Below, in pieces: positions 36,261-49,639 of a DNA stretch of 64,000 nucleotides; within the stretch, counting starts at the first letter, position 1; each line of letters starts with the position of its first letter. The DNA is taken from NCBI GenBank assembly GCA_021464245.1, contig JADCRB010000030.1, positions 1,019,376 to 1,083,375 of the forward strand, in the 5' to 3' direction. The notes beneath the pieces are model-generated. The model was not told the DNA's origin and ran no database searches. It worked only from the letters and a program-made list of their open reading frames with translations. The DNA comes from Carallia brachiata (lineage: Eukaryota; Streptophyta; Magnoliopsida; Malpighiales; Rhizophoraceae). A program made the translations under genes and the position numbers.

Positions 36261-36965
36261 GATTTAGTTATTGAATATTTTGGGTTCATCAAGTTTATCG
36301 AGTTTTAGATATTTTGATTTCTAAGTTATTTAAGGATATGTCAAATACCTATTATTTAGATTTCAAATTATTTAAATTTTGAGTTATTTTAATTTCAAGT
36401 GCAGTTAAATTGTTGGTCCTTAACTTTTTTTATTCAATGCAAGTTAGATTGAGTCGATTTTGAGTGAGTTAAGCATAGTCAACTTTTATTATCTCTAATT
36501 GTGAGCATTTACCCGAAGAAAAAAAAAAAAGACCGCCAAACTGAGTACAAATTTTCTGTTATTATGGTTATTAATAATGTAAATTATGATCTCTGCTATT
36601 TATCTCCCAAAAGATAGTCCATTATTTACACGGCAAAGCAGGTCATCCACAATCAAGGTACATCCCCAATAATCAGACAAAATATGGCTTCCTACATACT
36701 CTAGCAAATAATTTGGGAATAGCAAAGAATACCAATCAAGGTACTGTTACATTTCTAGAAGAAATAATGTCTAAAAAAACATCCGAATGTAACTGTTTGG
36801 ATTTAATGTGCAACTAACTTGTATTGCATGTGCAATTAAATACAGGTTGAAAAAATATACTAATTTTTCTTATGCTATTTAGTTGCACTTACAATTAAAA
36901 CAATTGCACATTAAATTCGACTAGTTACATTCAATGCCTTTTCATACATCCTTTTTTCTAGAACC

Positions 36966-39900
36966 CTAATTTTTTCCTACCAAGAAATGACATTTGTCCA
37001 TAACATTATCAATGAACAGGAACAACCTTTGTCTCCAGTGAGGATTGACATAGAGCACAGCCGCGAAACCCAACAAGAATATGAAGTAGGCTGCCGCGAA
37101 GCTCGCTGAGAAGGACACAGGATCAATAGGTAAGATGTCATGCCATTTTATTTTGCTTCCATCAGAAGGTGGTGGCAATTGTGGCACGTCAACTCTGCAA
37201 CTGGTATCTAATGGAGGTCCACAAAGAAATGGATTTCCTTCATAGCTTTTGCCATCAAATGTGGCAAATTGGCCCTTCAACTCTGGGAGTCTACCTGATA
37301 AGTTGTTGTAAGCTACACAGAAATACGATAGAAAGTGCAGACTAAGCAATTCAAATGGAATTTCTCCGCTCAATTTGTTGTGAGAAAGGTCCAAGCTCTC
37401 TATTTGCCTAAAATTTTCGAAAGTTCTTGGAATTGAGCCAGTCAACTGATTATGGGACAAGTTCAATGTATGTAACCAGCTCAAATTTCCGAGTTCTGCC
37501 GGTATTTCTCCTGTTAGCTGGTTACATGATAAATCCAATCCAGACATCAATTCAAGTTGCCTACCTCTGTATATGTCGAATCTTGTTTTTGTCACCAAGT
37601 CAACATGCGCTCGTTGCACTGCGAAAGCATACATGTCTCCAATTGGGAACGATTTGTGCTTCAAATTACCTCGAAAACTGTCAAAGGACTCCCACTCCCA
37701 AGTTTCATAAAGCAACATCCAATCCTCTGCAAAATCAAATGTGCTAACCTTCCCAAAAGCGATGTTGCTAAAACAATCTGGTATTGGTCCAGTAAACGAG
37801 TTATGTGAGAGATCCAGTATGCGTAGTTCATTCAACTGACACAATTGTTCAGGTATCAAACCGCTCAAACTATTCCCTCCCAGATGAAAAACCCTCAAAT
37901 GGGATAAATTTCCAAGTGTTGGAATTTCACCTGACAAAAAATTATTTCCAACATTCAACGTCATCATATAAGAAGAGTTAAAAAATTCTGGAATTGTACC
38001 CACGAATCCATTCCCTTCCAAATTCAAATGCATTATATATGATGGCCACTTCCAGCAAGAACTAAGGGTGCCCGAGATATTGTTATAGGAAATATCAAGA
38101 AAAGATAACCGAGACGTAGACAATTCACATGGAATTGTACCTTCAAGCATATTGTCTGCAATGTTCAGATGATATAGAGTCAGATTTCCAATGAAGCCAG
38201 GAATTTCACCTGATATGAAGTTGCCACTCAGATCCACATAGTGTAGGGTTGGGTAATGAGAGATCCAATTTGACAGGCTGCCTGTGAACTGATTTCCACT
38301 TACTAGCAAGGATAGCAGTGAAGTTATATTGGACTTTGTCTTCGGTATTTGACCAGTAAATCCATTGTTTGCGAGCAGCAAATATACCAAATTAGAGGAA
38401 TTTGTTAACAAATTGTCTGGAACTTCTCCTGAAAACTTGTTGTTGCATAGATCTAAAAAGAACAAATAGGGCATATTGCCAATGGAGAACGGAATGCCAC
38501 CTTCAAAAGCATTTGCCGAAAGATTAAGCATTTCTATATTTGGAATAATACCATCAATATTTTGTTGAAGTTGGCCATGGAAGTGATTAAGTGAGATATC
38601 TATTTGCCTTATGACAAAGCTAGAATTGGAAGATAAATGAAATGGACCCACAAAAGAGTTATTTCTAAGACTTAGAGACACTATTCGGGTGTTGTTTTCA
38701 AGCAACCAATTGGGAAAGGTTCCTGTGAGGTTATTATGGGAGAGATCAACAACTCTCAGGTCAATTTGGTGAGTAAGAAATTGGGGAATATTATTGAGTC
38801 TACAGTTTGACATCACAAGAATCTTAAGCTGACATCTAGGTAGCCAGTCATGTGAATAGTGATTTTGGACCTCTAGCTTGTGGTTATCGCTTGATAACAT
38901 AAGCACCTCAAGGTTTGTGTGATTAGAAATTGAGTAAAAAGAGAATTTGCCCCAAAAGAGATTATTTCTGAGATCAATATACTCAAGGGATCTGAGAGTA
39001 GCGATTGGAGATGATGAAATGTCCCCTTCAAATGTGTTTGAAGACAAGTCTAAGATTCTAAGAGATGCCAAATTGCCAAGACAAGGTGGAATAATTCCAC
39101 TTAGATTGTTGTAGCTGAGATCCAACTCTTGAATGTTCTTCAGTGCACACAAACCTACAACAAAGACAGTACAATCTCCAGCATCTTCCATTAAAGGAGA
39201 AATGTAATTGCTACTACTGAGCATTGATGAAAAGTTAACAACTACCTTCTTGCGCTAAAGATCCATTAAGATGGTTGCCAGCTAAAGATCCATTAAGATG
39301 GTTGCCAGCCAAAGACAAAGTTTTGAGTGAAGTCATATGGCCAAGAGACTGGAAAAAGTTCCCAGAAAAGTGATTGTTGCTCAAATCTAGAATTTGTAAT
39401 TTTTTGAAAGCTGCTAGATCTGTCCCAAAAATAAAATAGACATATAATGAGAACAGGTTAAAATCATTGAAGAATTCAAAACTATGCAATTCCAATTTAG
39501 CATTTAAGAAACTATTATGCTGAAACTTATAGCTTCACGCAGGTTCGGCGCTGGAGGCCTGAAATTGGCCCAATGTCAATGATGAAATACAAAAAGGTAA
39601 CCATATAATCATTTTAGTTACTCATCTCTCATGTGATTGTGTAATCAAACTTTTACAATGTTTATTGCCGAAAAAGTTCTCTACTTACAAGGGAAAGCTA
39701 AGAATGCTTTTGAAAATAATATGCGCCCACAATTTGATGAGATGTGGAGGAGGACAAAGTTTATAGGCAACATTAAAAGAAACTGTGAGAGTAATAGAAG
39801 TATTTAGCGAGACAACTTCAAAAATACAAATTATAGGGATTTTAAGTAAGCAAAGGGTAGCTTATGCAAAATATTAAATTGCAGGTAACTGTGAAGGATA

Positions 39901-42579
39901 CCAGTAAAATGAAGGGTAAGAAAAGAAAAGACAGAAAAATAGATTAGAGATCAAATTTGAACTAACTGTAAATTTAGGGAAATAAGGGTTTTCGGCAATT
40001 TCCACATGAATGAAGCCTTTCGACACTGTTTTGGCAATTAAACACAAAAAAACCCCATGGAAAACAGCAAGTAGTACCTGCCAGCATTGTTAAGGAACCA
40101 TTGAGGAAATTCCCAGAGAGATCCAAAATTTCTAAGTTCTTCAAGCTTGCTAAATCTGCAGATATGTTAAAGGGAAAATAAATTGAGCAAGAAATGAGAC
40201 CAATTCTAAATGTCATTGTCTGAGTTACTTTAAATCTACATGCCTTGTGCTGGGAAAACTCCATCCAGCTGGCAAGATGCAAGATAGAGATTCTTTAGAG
40301 ATGTTATAGCACCCAATGATTTCAAACTGCTGTTCGTGATGTGGTTTCCTGCAAGGTTCAACACCGCTAACTTTTGCAATCTTGACAGACCATCAACAAT
40401 ACTAGTTACATTTAGATCATTGTAACTGAGATCCAACTGCTCTAAGTTCTCCAAAGAATCTAGTTCTGCCAGAAAGAAATAAAAGTGTGTTACACTAGCA
40501 CAGTACTGTGAATGTGGGGGGAAAGGAAATAACAAAAAAAATATTAAATTTAGAGGCTCGCGGTACCAGTTGCAGCAATGGTTGCCCCAAAATTGTTCGC
40601 GGCAAGATTCAGTGTCTTAAGTGATGTAAGGGTACTAACAAAGGGTAGGATGTTGCTATTGAATCTGTTGCCTTTTAGATTCAGTACTATCAAATCCTTC
40701 AACAACTTAAAATCTGCAATACATAGAGTTTCTAAGACCAATCACACTTTTGCAGTAAATTTACAAAAGTTTTTGAAAATATGCATGCCTACATTTCTTT
40801 TCTGATGATAAAACAGAAAGAAAAAACACAAAAGGAAATTAAAGAAAGGAAAACAAAAGGAAGAGACGGTAGAAAAGAAATGAAGAGCTAAAACTTAAAC
40901 ATGCAGATTAAACTGTTATATGATGTCTTTACCTTGGACCATTGGCAGATCGCTAAGCTCGTTATAGCTTAAATCCAACATCTTCAGGTGTTCCATAGCC
41001 TTTAACTCTAAGAACAGATTACAGTTGTTCCAGAGACAAAAAAACACGTATATACATACTAATTTCGTGCATGCATATGCAGAACCAGAAGTTTTCGCTC
41101 TATTATAATATGCAACTGTAACTTCTCAAGGTTATGATAGCCTCAAGCCAACCGAGCTGAGAGAATTTCTGTTAAAGAGAAGACAAAGCCTTAAATTCTT
41201 TATACTGTAGGTGATGGACAGGATGGCTGACATCCAATGGGAATTATAATACAGAAATGTTCTCATAAGGTTTTGTTCCACGAGCAGGTCTCTTGCTCTT
41301 CTTTCTGTACTTGTTTTGGGTATCCCCTTCTTTATGGAATGCCATGAACAAAAGCTATTTGAAGTTCAGACAAAAAAAAAAAATGCGCAGATCATGGATA
41401 CTTTGTGTACCAGTGTTCTAGACATTGATCTTGCATAACTTTTGAGGTCAATATGGATGTTGGGAATTGGATCACAGGATTTACTTGGGCAACAAAGAGT
41501 CTGAAAGCAAAAACGGAGAAAAATTCCTGTAAACTTGACAGACCACTGCAACTTATCATACTTGGAGGGACAGACACAGAAGTAAAGTTGGAAGACACCA
41601 TTTAAGCGGCAACAGACTCCTAGTATTTTCGATCATTGATACAAAGAACAGCATTTTTTCTTAACCCGTACAATTTCAAGGCCTTGCACAATGAAGCGCA
41701 TCTTTTTCATGTCATTTTAAATAGTGGTCCTCTAGTTCATTTGAAAATTACAATTTAACATTAGAACATATGAATGACTAAAAAAATTAAATGAAAGGTT
41801 TTTGGGAAAAAAAAAAAGGTGTGATAAAAGATGATGGTGTATATGAGTACCGTTGACTCGGAAAGATCCTTCAAATCTATTGGAGCTCAGGTCCAGAGTC
41901 CTCAAAGATGTGATTTCAGCCAGGGATTGTAGGATATCATTTTGGAAGTGGTTCTTTGTAAGATCTAGGACTTCCAACTTCTTCAGACTGGATATCTTCT
42001 CAAAACCTGCCAAAACAATTTCCTTGGTTATGCAATGAATCCCTTAAATAGATGCAGAATGATTATGTTTCTGCCGCTTGCAATGACCATGTTTTCATTC
42101 AGACATTCACAATGGTTGAAGGTTTGGAACCCACTGTGCACTTGGAAACAAGAGGCAAAGAAGGAGAAGTAAGAGGTCTAGTATGTACCGTGATTCTTGT
42201 AGCAATCGGTAAACCAATTTCCATGCAAGTCTAGATTGTGCAGCTCCTCAAAAGGAAGAAACAATGACACATTTAAATACCAAATTCTTCGATCAATAAC
42301 AAAGCTATCTGGTGCCAGTCTAGTGTTGCTGAGATGGAGCTCAGTAACTCGGCCTGTGGTGCTATTGCACTTGACTCGTTCCCAGCTGCAGCAGTTGGAC
42401 GACAGATTATCAGTCCAGGAAGGAAACACCTTCTCTGTCCTCACCCCATTTGACTCCAAGTAGTCCCTGATACTTAACAAACCCAACCTCTCCTCAAATA
42501 GGCAACTCTCATAACCACTTAAGCATATTAAATTAATCAGAACCCACAATACATGTTTCCTGGTGAACTGGAACTCCAT
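36966..42579 (-). CDS. Leucine-rich-repeat receptor-like protein (RLP), complete
   Basis: Eight exons on the minus strand: 42,579-42,189; 42,006-41,851; 41,007-40,933; 40,713-40,567; 40,465-40,244; 40,155-40,078; 39,419-39,246; 39,154-36,966. Every intron is phase 1 and the total is 1143 residues. It has a signal peptide (HVLWVLINLICLSGYES), an N-terminal cap with paired cysteines (NCCSWERVKC), roughly thirty extracellular LRRs, a C-terminal cap (FLCGPPLDTSC), an acidic/proline juxtamembrane stretch, one membrane helix (FAAAYFIFLLGFAAVLYVN) and a ~27-residue basic tail without kinase. This is the Arabidopsis RLP1/RLP13-15 and tomato CuRe1 type; such proteins signal through SOBIR1/BAK1-type co-receptors. 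Each of exons 2-7 encodes whole LRR units, so exon gain or loss adds repeats without breaking frame. The intron after 40,244 has a GC donor. Ligand unknown. Confidence 0.95.
39254..39307 (-). repeat. In-frame 27-base tandem duplication in RLP exon 7
   Basis: Two adjacent identical 27-base units encode the LRR segment SLAGNHLNG twice near the end of exon 7. The reading frame is kept. It adds nine residues to the ligand-facing array of this gene. Confidence 0.93.
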
Positions 42580-42619
42580 TGCCGTGCAAATTAACAAGCA
42601 CAAAAAATAAAAATCCAAA

Positions 42620-42710
42620 AGTACCTTTTAATTTTTGCGCACACTATTCTGATTTCCAAGGCACGTATATATAGAACAAATGGCAGAGTCTACAGCACGT
42701 GCCGTGTAAC
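42620..42710 (-). promoter_or_regulatory. Core promoter of the minus-strand RLP
   Basis: A TATATATA box lies at 42,666-42,673, about 90 bases upstream of the ATG. A CACGTG G-box lies at 42,696-42,701. The region from TTGTTCTATATATACG through AGTGTGCGCAAAAATTAAAA is shared with the promoter of the plus-strand RLP at 63,120-63,225, so the start of transcription is probably just inside that shared string. Confidence 0.72.
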
Positions 42711-42939
42711 AAAAGGTAGACCAAATGAGAAGCATCACTTTCACAATATGACAACAGAATCAATTGTTACATCAGTTCAGTTGCTAAACAGAATAAGAAT
42801 TAGCATAGAAGAAAAGTCTTTGTATCTTCTGATTTATCAGCATCCCATTACTATTCATAAACAATCTTGCAAAGCATGTAATGAGCCTCATCCTAATTGA
42901 TCAAAAAGGTAATGAGAGTCAGATGGGGTTAGCTCATTC

Positions 42940-43805
42940 TTTGCTTTTAAAGCCCTTCATAGGGTATGAACTATGAAGTGTTCCCAAAGGTGGAAAATTT
43001 AACATTGAACTTGAAGTACAAAGGGCAGAAGCTTGATTGAAACATGTGGGGAATTGCAGATTCTGTGTTTCAGAGAAAAATTCCTTAGCACCAAACTCAT
43101 TTTCTTTCAGTATCATTGTTGAGTGTTTTCACACGGACAATTCGTCGAGCAGCTTATGTCATAGGCATAGGCATTGTCCAGAGACTTTGGAAGGCATCTT
43201 ACCTGACTGTTGACAGATTGTCTTCTGTCTCAATTTCCTTTTTTCTTTCTTTTTTTTTTCCTTAGTGTTGACCATAGAATTCAGTATAATTCTCTCAGCC
43301 CTAAAGTTTTGACTCTTATTCTCGCGATTTTTACTTTGGAAATTTCATTTTACTTTCAATGTATAATTATACATGATTAGACTAACACACCATCAAAATT
43401 GATAATAACAGAATCCGTTAATATACACACTAACAATCTTACAAGTAAACAATTGATCATACCACGTGCTATTTAATTTAGAATTAATAAAAATAAAAAT
43501 AAATAAATAAGTGAAGAAAAATTAAAGCTGGACCAACCTAAGAGTATGAACTATCAAGTATTCCTAATGATGGAAAATTTACCATTGAACTCGAAGAATA
43601 AGGAGCAGAAAGCTTGATTGAAACATGTGGGAGGAGCATTGCAGATTCTGTATTTCAGAGATTAACTCCTTGGCACCAACCTCATTTTGTTTCCGGTATC
43701 GTTGTTGAACATACACAAAGTGATTTCAAACCGACAATTCGTCGAGCAACTTTTAGGCATAGGCATTAGTCTAGAGATTCTAAAAGGCATCTTACCTGAC
43801 TGTTC
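42940..43805. repeat. Direct repeat of ~270 bases, two diverged copies
   Basis: Copies at about 42,950-43,220 and 43,545-43,805 share AAGCTTGATTGAAACATGTG, GACAATTCGTCGAGCA and GGCATCTTACCTGACTGTT in the same order and orientation. They lie upstream of the minus-strand RLP. No coding frame is kept in either. Confidence 0.85.
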
Positions 43806-44563
43806 AGATTGATCGTTCCCTCAGTCCCTAAACTTTTTAACTCTTAGTCCTGTAATTTTAATACAACTAATTGAGACATCTAGTTAAAATTTATTGAGTC
43901 TGTGTTCGAGTTTCAATTAATCTTGTTCTTATAACTTTTGGTCTTCCTTCTAGGGAAAAAAAAAATCTGTTTTTGTTTTTGTTTAGCTCTTTTTGCAGGA
44001 CTTGTAAACGATAAAATCAACTTCTTCTTAATTTGTTCATGATTGGACTATAGGTTGATACACTTAAACAAAAAAAAAAAAAAGAAAATACTACTATACA
44101 ACTATGCAATCAATAATATATAAAAGATACGTAATTAATTTAATAATTTATTTATTTTTTAAAAAATTTAATACATTTTTTACGGTATAATAATTTAAAT
44201 TTTTATATATTAATTTTATATTTATTATTGTGTGCATACATAATTTTTCACAAATAAAAAAAAATTATTATTTTTACTTGTTTTTTTTTTAAATCCAACA
44301 TCATCTTATCTTGTTGAATTATTTTATAATAAATTTAACATATCATTAATTTATAATAATAGAATTTGTCAGTATACACAAATAAGACGTTTATATTGTA
44401 AAAAATCAATCACATCACGTGTCATTGAATCGAAGATTGATAAAAGTAAATAAAATAAATACGAGAAGAAAAATTAAGAATTAAAAAAATAAATTTTCAC
44501 CATTTTGACTCTTCTGTTGTCCATCTGACGGAGCTATTTTACCTAATGAAATCGTATTCAAAG
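43806..44563. other. AT-rich intergenic spacer
   Basis: Mostly A/T with homopolymer runs. A stretch near 43,905-43,920 (GTTCGAGTTTC) looks like a decayed polymerase III B box similar to the one at about 3,970. No gene is supported. Confidence 0.4.
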
Positions 44564-45049
44564 TAAGGTTGTCAGAATCAGACTGGTCATCGAACTAGAA
44601 ATATTAGTGGGTCAAAATTCAATCGGTTGAACCGGTCGAACCGGTATTTGAACCGATATTTAATAATATATATGTCTATAAAAGTAATTATAAAAATAAT
44701 ATTTAAATAGTGATTAAATATTATTTTTCTAATTTTAAGGATGAAATTGAAATTTTTAATAGATTTAGGACTAAATTGAACTTTTAAATTAAAGTTAATG
44801 CTTAAATTATAATTTAAATAACATTTGAGGTCAAATTATAATTTATGAATTTTTTAATTTTATTGGACCGGTTCAACCGGTCCGGTTTTCACCGATTTTT
44901 ACCGGTTTTGACCGATTCTTGACCGATTTTTTCCAGTTTTGACCGGTCCGAGTCACCCTTCAAAATTTATCAAAATCGGCCCGGACCACCAGCCGATCCT
45001 CGGTTCAACTGATCCGAACAACCGGTCCGATCCGGTTCTGACAACAGTG
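44564..45049. mobile_element. hAT-type MITE, copy A, in an RLP upstream module
   Basis: The ends read TAAGGTTGTCAGAATC and, inverted from the right, CACTGTTGTCAGAACC. The flanks are ATTCAAAG (44,556-44,563) and ATTCAAAA (45,050-45,057), an 8-base target duplication as expected for hAT elements. The interior is rich in ACCGGTT/AACCGGT strings. The related, uninterrupted module at about 46,196-46,212 shows the empty site (GTTCAAAGACGACC). Copy B is at 61,793-62,248. No transposase. Confidence 0.8.
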
Positions 45050-45057
45050 ATTCAAAA

Positions 45058-45290
45058 GGTGACCATGAGTTTGAAGCATGACTGATGGAACTGATGTTTA
45101 TGTTCAAATGGAAACTTTGGTTTTTCCGAATGCCCGTCCAAGGATTGAAAAGAAGAAACCAACGAAAACAGTTCCTGAAAATTTCGCTCATCGACCTACT
45201 TGATCTATAAGCTCCCTAATTTTCACGATGACATGATCCGAAAAGATCCCGCGCCTATATTACTCAATATATATGTATATAAGGAAATTA
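45058..45290 (-). repeat. RLP upstream module, minus orientation
   Basis: Reverse complement of the module found before the plus-strand RLP: shared strings include (minus strand) GGAACTGATGTT complements, AGAAGAAACC and ACCTACTTGATCTATAAGCT. It lies about 2.5 kb upstream of the minus-strand RLP, pointing the same way as the gene. Confidence 0.82.
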
Positions 45291-46195
45291 TCTTAAAAAG
45301 CTTGATTCGATGACTAAATTAAAAAATTATTTAGACAGTATTTAGAGTAAATGACTAATATATAATTATAATAAAAAATATAAATTAAAAAAATAGTGAT
45401 ATTTTTTTTATTTTATGTTTTATTATTATAATTACATAAAAATATATTGATTATTGTCGTCTGGTTAACTTTTTATTTAGGTATAAACATTTGTTGTATC
45501 GTAAAAGAGGCTCAGGTTTATTTGAGTGACAAGAGGTAATGACCTCTTGTTATTAGCGGGGTTCAAAGTCCGCTGGTTCCGCGTCCTCCTTTCTCACGGA
45601 TGTTATCCCTCTAAAATGAGACCCCACAAAAATTATCTTAAAAAAATTAAATTTATTGAAAATGTGTTTAATCGCAACAACTAAATAATATTAATATTGA
45701 CCCTGACCAAGTAGCTCCTCAAGCGAAGCTAATGACAATAGCCGCAAACAAATGTTGACAATAGTGCATAAGAGTTAGAAAATTTTCAGTTGCTTGGTTG
45801 CCCTCAACAATGACATGTGAAATAAAGTTTAGACGGATTATTTTCTTTGATGAAATATAGAGTATTTTTAAGGCTTTTGAAGTGAAATGTAATGCAGCGA
45901 TTGCTTTAACAAATAATTCTTCTTTTTTTTTTTGACCATTTTGGTTCGCTTGTAGTTCTAACGTAGCTGTTAACCTATGGAAATTTTCGTGCAAATGTTA
46001 TGGTCATATAAAAGGGCTTTCATGTAAATATAATGGGGTATGTTTTGTAAATTTGGATAATTATTTTACCAATAACATATCGAAAACACTGGTTGTAAAA
46101 ATGAGTTGTAACTTACAAGATGCAACTTCTTGTTGCCATTTTTCTCCAAAAAAAAAAATATCTTATAGCCATTAATGTTTGATTTTCTACCTTCG

Positions 46196-46500
46196 TGTTC
46201 AAAGACGACCTTGACGTGAAGGATGGATGAAGGAATTGATGTTCATGTTCTGATGGAGACTTTGGTTTTTTCAAAAGTGCGACCAAGACTTGTTAGGAAG
46301 AGACTGAAGAAAAAGTTTCCCAGAAATTTGGCTATTGACTTGAGTAACTTAGGATGGATAACGGAATTGATGTTCATGTTTTGATGGAGAATTAGGTTTT
46401 TTTTTTTTTTTTCAAAAGTGCGACCAAGACTTCTAGAAACTGAGGAAACAGTTTCCTAGAAATTTGGATATTCACTTAAGTAACTTAGGTTCTGTTTATT
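46196..46500 (-). repeat. Two partial RLP upstream modules in tandem, minus orientation
   Basis: Fragments at 46,196-46,345 and 46,346-46,500 both contain GATGTTCATGTT and AAAAGTGCGACCAAGACTT. A third short fragment lies at 47,505-47,580 (CTCAAGTTCATGTTCTAATG). They provide the MITE-free comparison for copy A of the hAT element. Confidence 0.75.
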
Positions 46501-47580
46501 TATTGAAAAATAATTTGTCTGTGAAAATATTTACTGAGAATAATTTTTATAGGAAGAACAGATTATTTTCTATTATTTGACTGTTAAGTTGAAATTTATT
46601 AAAAATATTTTCCTATTGCACATATAAGAAAATGTAAATTTTTCTAAAGTAAAACAAAAAAAGTTAAAAAATGATATTACAATTAATACTTAAACATGAT
46701 ATCTCTCTCTGAGCATGAAAAAAGCACAATAGAACCTAGTTGAAATAAATACAATTGCATCACTTTTTATGAATAAAATAAAATAACTAAACATAATATA
46801 TTGCCTGAAAAAAATAGATAAATAGATTTTTGTTTGAAAGGCAAAAGTTGTAGTTCTTTAACATCCAACGGTAGAGGGTTTGTTGGAAAATAATTTGTAT
46901 GTGTTAAAAAATATGTCTGTAGGAAAATATTTTTTTCCTGGTGTTTATCTAACTCAATGAATCAGTTGGAAAGTTATGTCTTTGGAACCGAACGCTATGT
47001 AGCTTTTAATGTTAGGTTTAGTGTTGCGGTCACTTGTCACATAAGCGGTTATTTAAACCGTTTCCATTGAAGTCTACTAATGTTGCGCTAGATTTAAAGC
47101 CCAATGCAATTTAAAATAAGACATAGGACAATTTCAATTGTTGAATTATCCTCGATCATGACATGTAACATAAAGTTTTAACCAATATTTCTCATCTTTG
47201 ATGTAATGTAAAGTATTTTGATAGACTTTTGAAGTGAAAAGCAATGCAATGATCGATTTAACAAATAATTCAATTTTTTCACCAATTTGGTTCTCTTGCA
47301 TATATAAAATAGCTATTTAAATTAATGAAATCACAAAAACTAAATATAAAGAGGCCTTTCATGTAAATGTGGCGGTATATTTTCTACACTTAGGAATATT
47401 TTTTCACTAATTAAGAAATAAAAAGCTGCTCGTAAAAATGTGTTGTAATTTCTAAGATGCAACTTTTTATAGTGATAAATGCCTATTTTTTAGTGTAGTG
47501 TTAAAAATGACCTTGACCTTTAGCATGGATGCTGGAACTCAAGTTCATGTTCTAATGCAGACATGGTTTTTGGATACCTC

Positions 47581-49639
47581 CCATTTAGCTATGGATGTGG
47601 GAAATTGAGAATTGTGGGATGCTGGTTTTGATAGAAGGCTGTTTATGATTGCTGTATGCTTTTTTAACCATGGAATTGCTTTTGTTGGCTTCTGGGTTGT
47701 CTAGGCAGCCTTGATTAGAACATTAACAAACAACAAGATTGTAGGTGTTTAGGCCTTAAGACAAATCCCAAGTAGAATCTGGGTCAGCTTCTTTGCTGCT
47801 TTTGGATTTTCTTCTTAACTGACATGTTATTGTCAAAACCTTCTTTTTCTTTGTTGACTCAAGGTAACAACAGTGAATGAGAATATCTAGTATGTTTGAG
47901 CGCAGGCCTCTAAGATTAAGCTTAACTTGAAAAAAGGCACTTTGATTTTTCATTACCTACATTTCAGCTTCTGATTTTCCATCGCCTTAGCTGCCACTCA
48001 TCATCAACTTGGAAACTTACATTTATTCAACTCTCCGAACCCCCAAGAAATTATGCGTACGTAGTGCTAGGAAATTTCGGTGCTTCTGTTATTTATTAGC
48101 TGATTTCCCCTTGTGGGGAGTTTAACGATATTGTTGGAGTGGGTTTGATGCGTGAGACTGCATAGTATTAATGAAGTCATGTAGAAGTCGTAGGAAATAA
48201 GTAATGTTTTTTTTTTTTTTAATGTTTCTTTTGGAAAAGACATGCTTTTTTCAAAATAGGCACAACATCCCTGTTATGCAGGTCATTTTTGCAAGCCTAT
48301 GGTGGTTGTTTTTTTTTGGGTCAGATAACTAATTGGATTGGACATCTCTTTTTTTCCCATTTTGATGAACTGAGAGTTAAATATAGCTTTACTCTTGCCT
48401 AGTTCAATATTTTTTCTTTCAAATTGTCTAGTCCAATGGATCTCCTGCACAGTTTAAAGATGCTTCACAAAATTAAATATCAATCAAGTTAAGATCGATG
48501 TGCCAGGGTCAACCTAGAGAACTCTGCAAGCTGGAGAAAAAAAACTTCAATCATGGCTTAGTTTAAGTGTTGTCGTGGTAGGGTTAAACTAATTAATAAA
48601 CCTAATTGCGCAAAAGTTTTGATTGCAACTATGAAATTGTAATAGTTGTTTCGTAGTCTCAATTATTAGAATATGATGTTTAAGCAGTTTAATTTTTTTT
48701 TTTAAAGATATTATTGCATAAGCGATTATCGTGTTTTGTTTTGTTATTTGTTGATCAGTTGTTTGAATGATCTTTTCTTTTCTTTTTTTTTTTTTGATAG
48801 AAAATAAAAGTAAATTTATAGTGTTATAAGAATGAGTCCTGACAAGAAGATTAAAGATGTTGAAGGACTTGTAAAAGGTGATCGTGATCATGGAGGACTT
48901 CGTACGCAAATGAATCATGATCATAGTGAGCAGAGCAGGGAGCATACTGCCAATCTGAGGCAATGTGTATACGATTCAAGAGTAGTCAAGGAGAGATACA
49001 TATAAATGTAAGAAAAAATATTTAAGAGAAACATACAATATTTAAGAAAAAATATTGGTGATAAGGTACATTAGATTGCAAACATGCTGCTTTACTATTT
49101 TTCATTTACTATTTCATTTTCAAACATATAAATGTCAAATTTATTTTACTATTTTACTGCTTTCTCAACATCTATTCAATTTAGTTAGATCAAAAATTTG
49201 AGTCCATTTGTCATTAAGTGAGTATAGAGAAAATTAATTTTGTTTTTTAATATATCTACTCAAATTTAATTCCGGTTTGTACATTAAGTGCATTATCATA
49301 TTTATAAAATTAGATTTCATTTTTTAAAAATGATTGTTTATTGAATCTTTTTGACATTTACATTTACATTTTATAAAAGTGTATATTTTATCATATAATT
49401 TAAATTTCATTTCCTTATTTTATAGTTAAAGGAGATCCTACATACATGGCTATATCATTTAATAAAAATATTAATATAACAAAAATATTTGAAAAAAAAA
49501 AAGGTAGGTGGCGGATTTAAAAGAAGTAACAACATGTCAAACACAATAAGAACAAAAAAAAAAAATTACAAGGGTTGGGGCGGGTTGGAACCTGTTTTAG
49601 GAAAGATTTTTTTTTTTTTTTCTAGTAAAAGGCAGTTTG
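47581..49639. other. Intergenic spacer without recognised gene
   Basis: Several short open stretches, none with a domain or splice partner. 48,700-48,800 has long T runs. Composition near 47,580-48,150 is gene-like but I cannot assign it. Confidence 0.35.

Noticed and set aside
41366..41601. Extra RLP exon between exons 2 and 3
   Set aside because: The reading has no LRR pattern; exons 2 and 3 already join in phase 1 without it.
45540..45600. tRNA or SINE near GGTTCAAAGTCCGC
   Set aside because: B-box-like and A-box-like strings occur but the body matches no SINE I know and no tail or duplication is visible.
46490..46990. Possible MITE with GTTTATTTATTGAAAA-like edge
   Set aside because: No matching inverted right end or flanking duplication could be seen.
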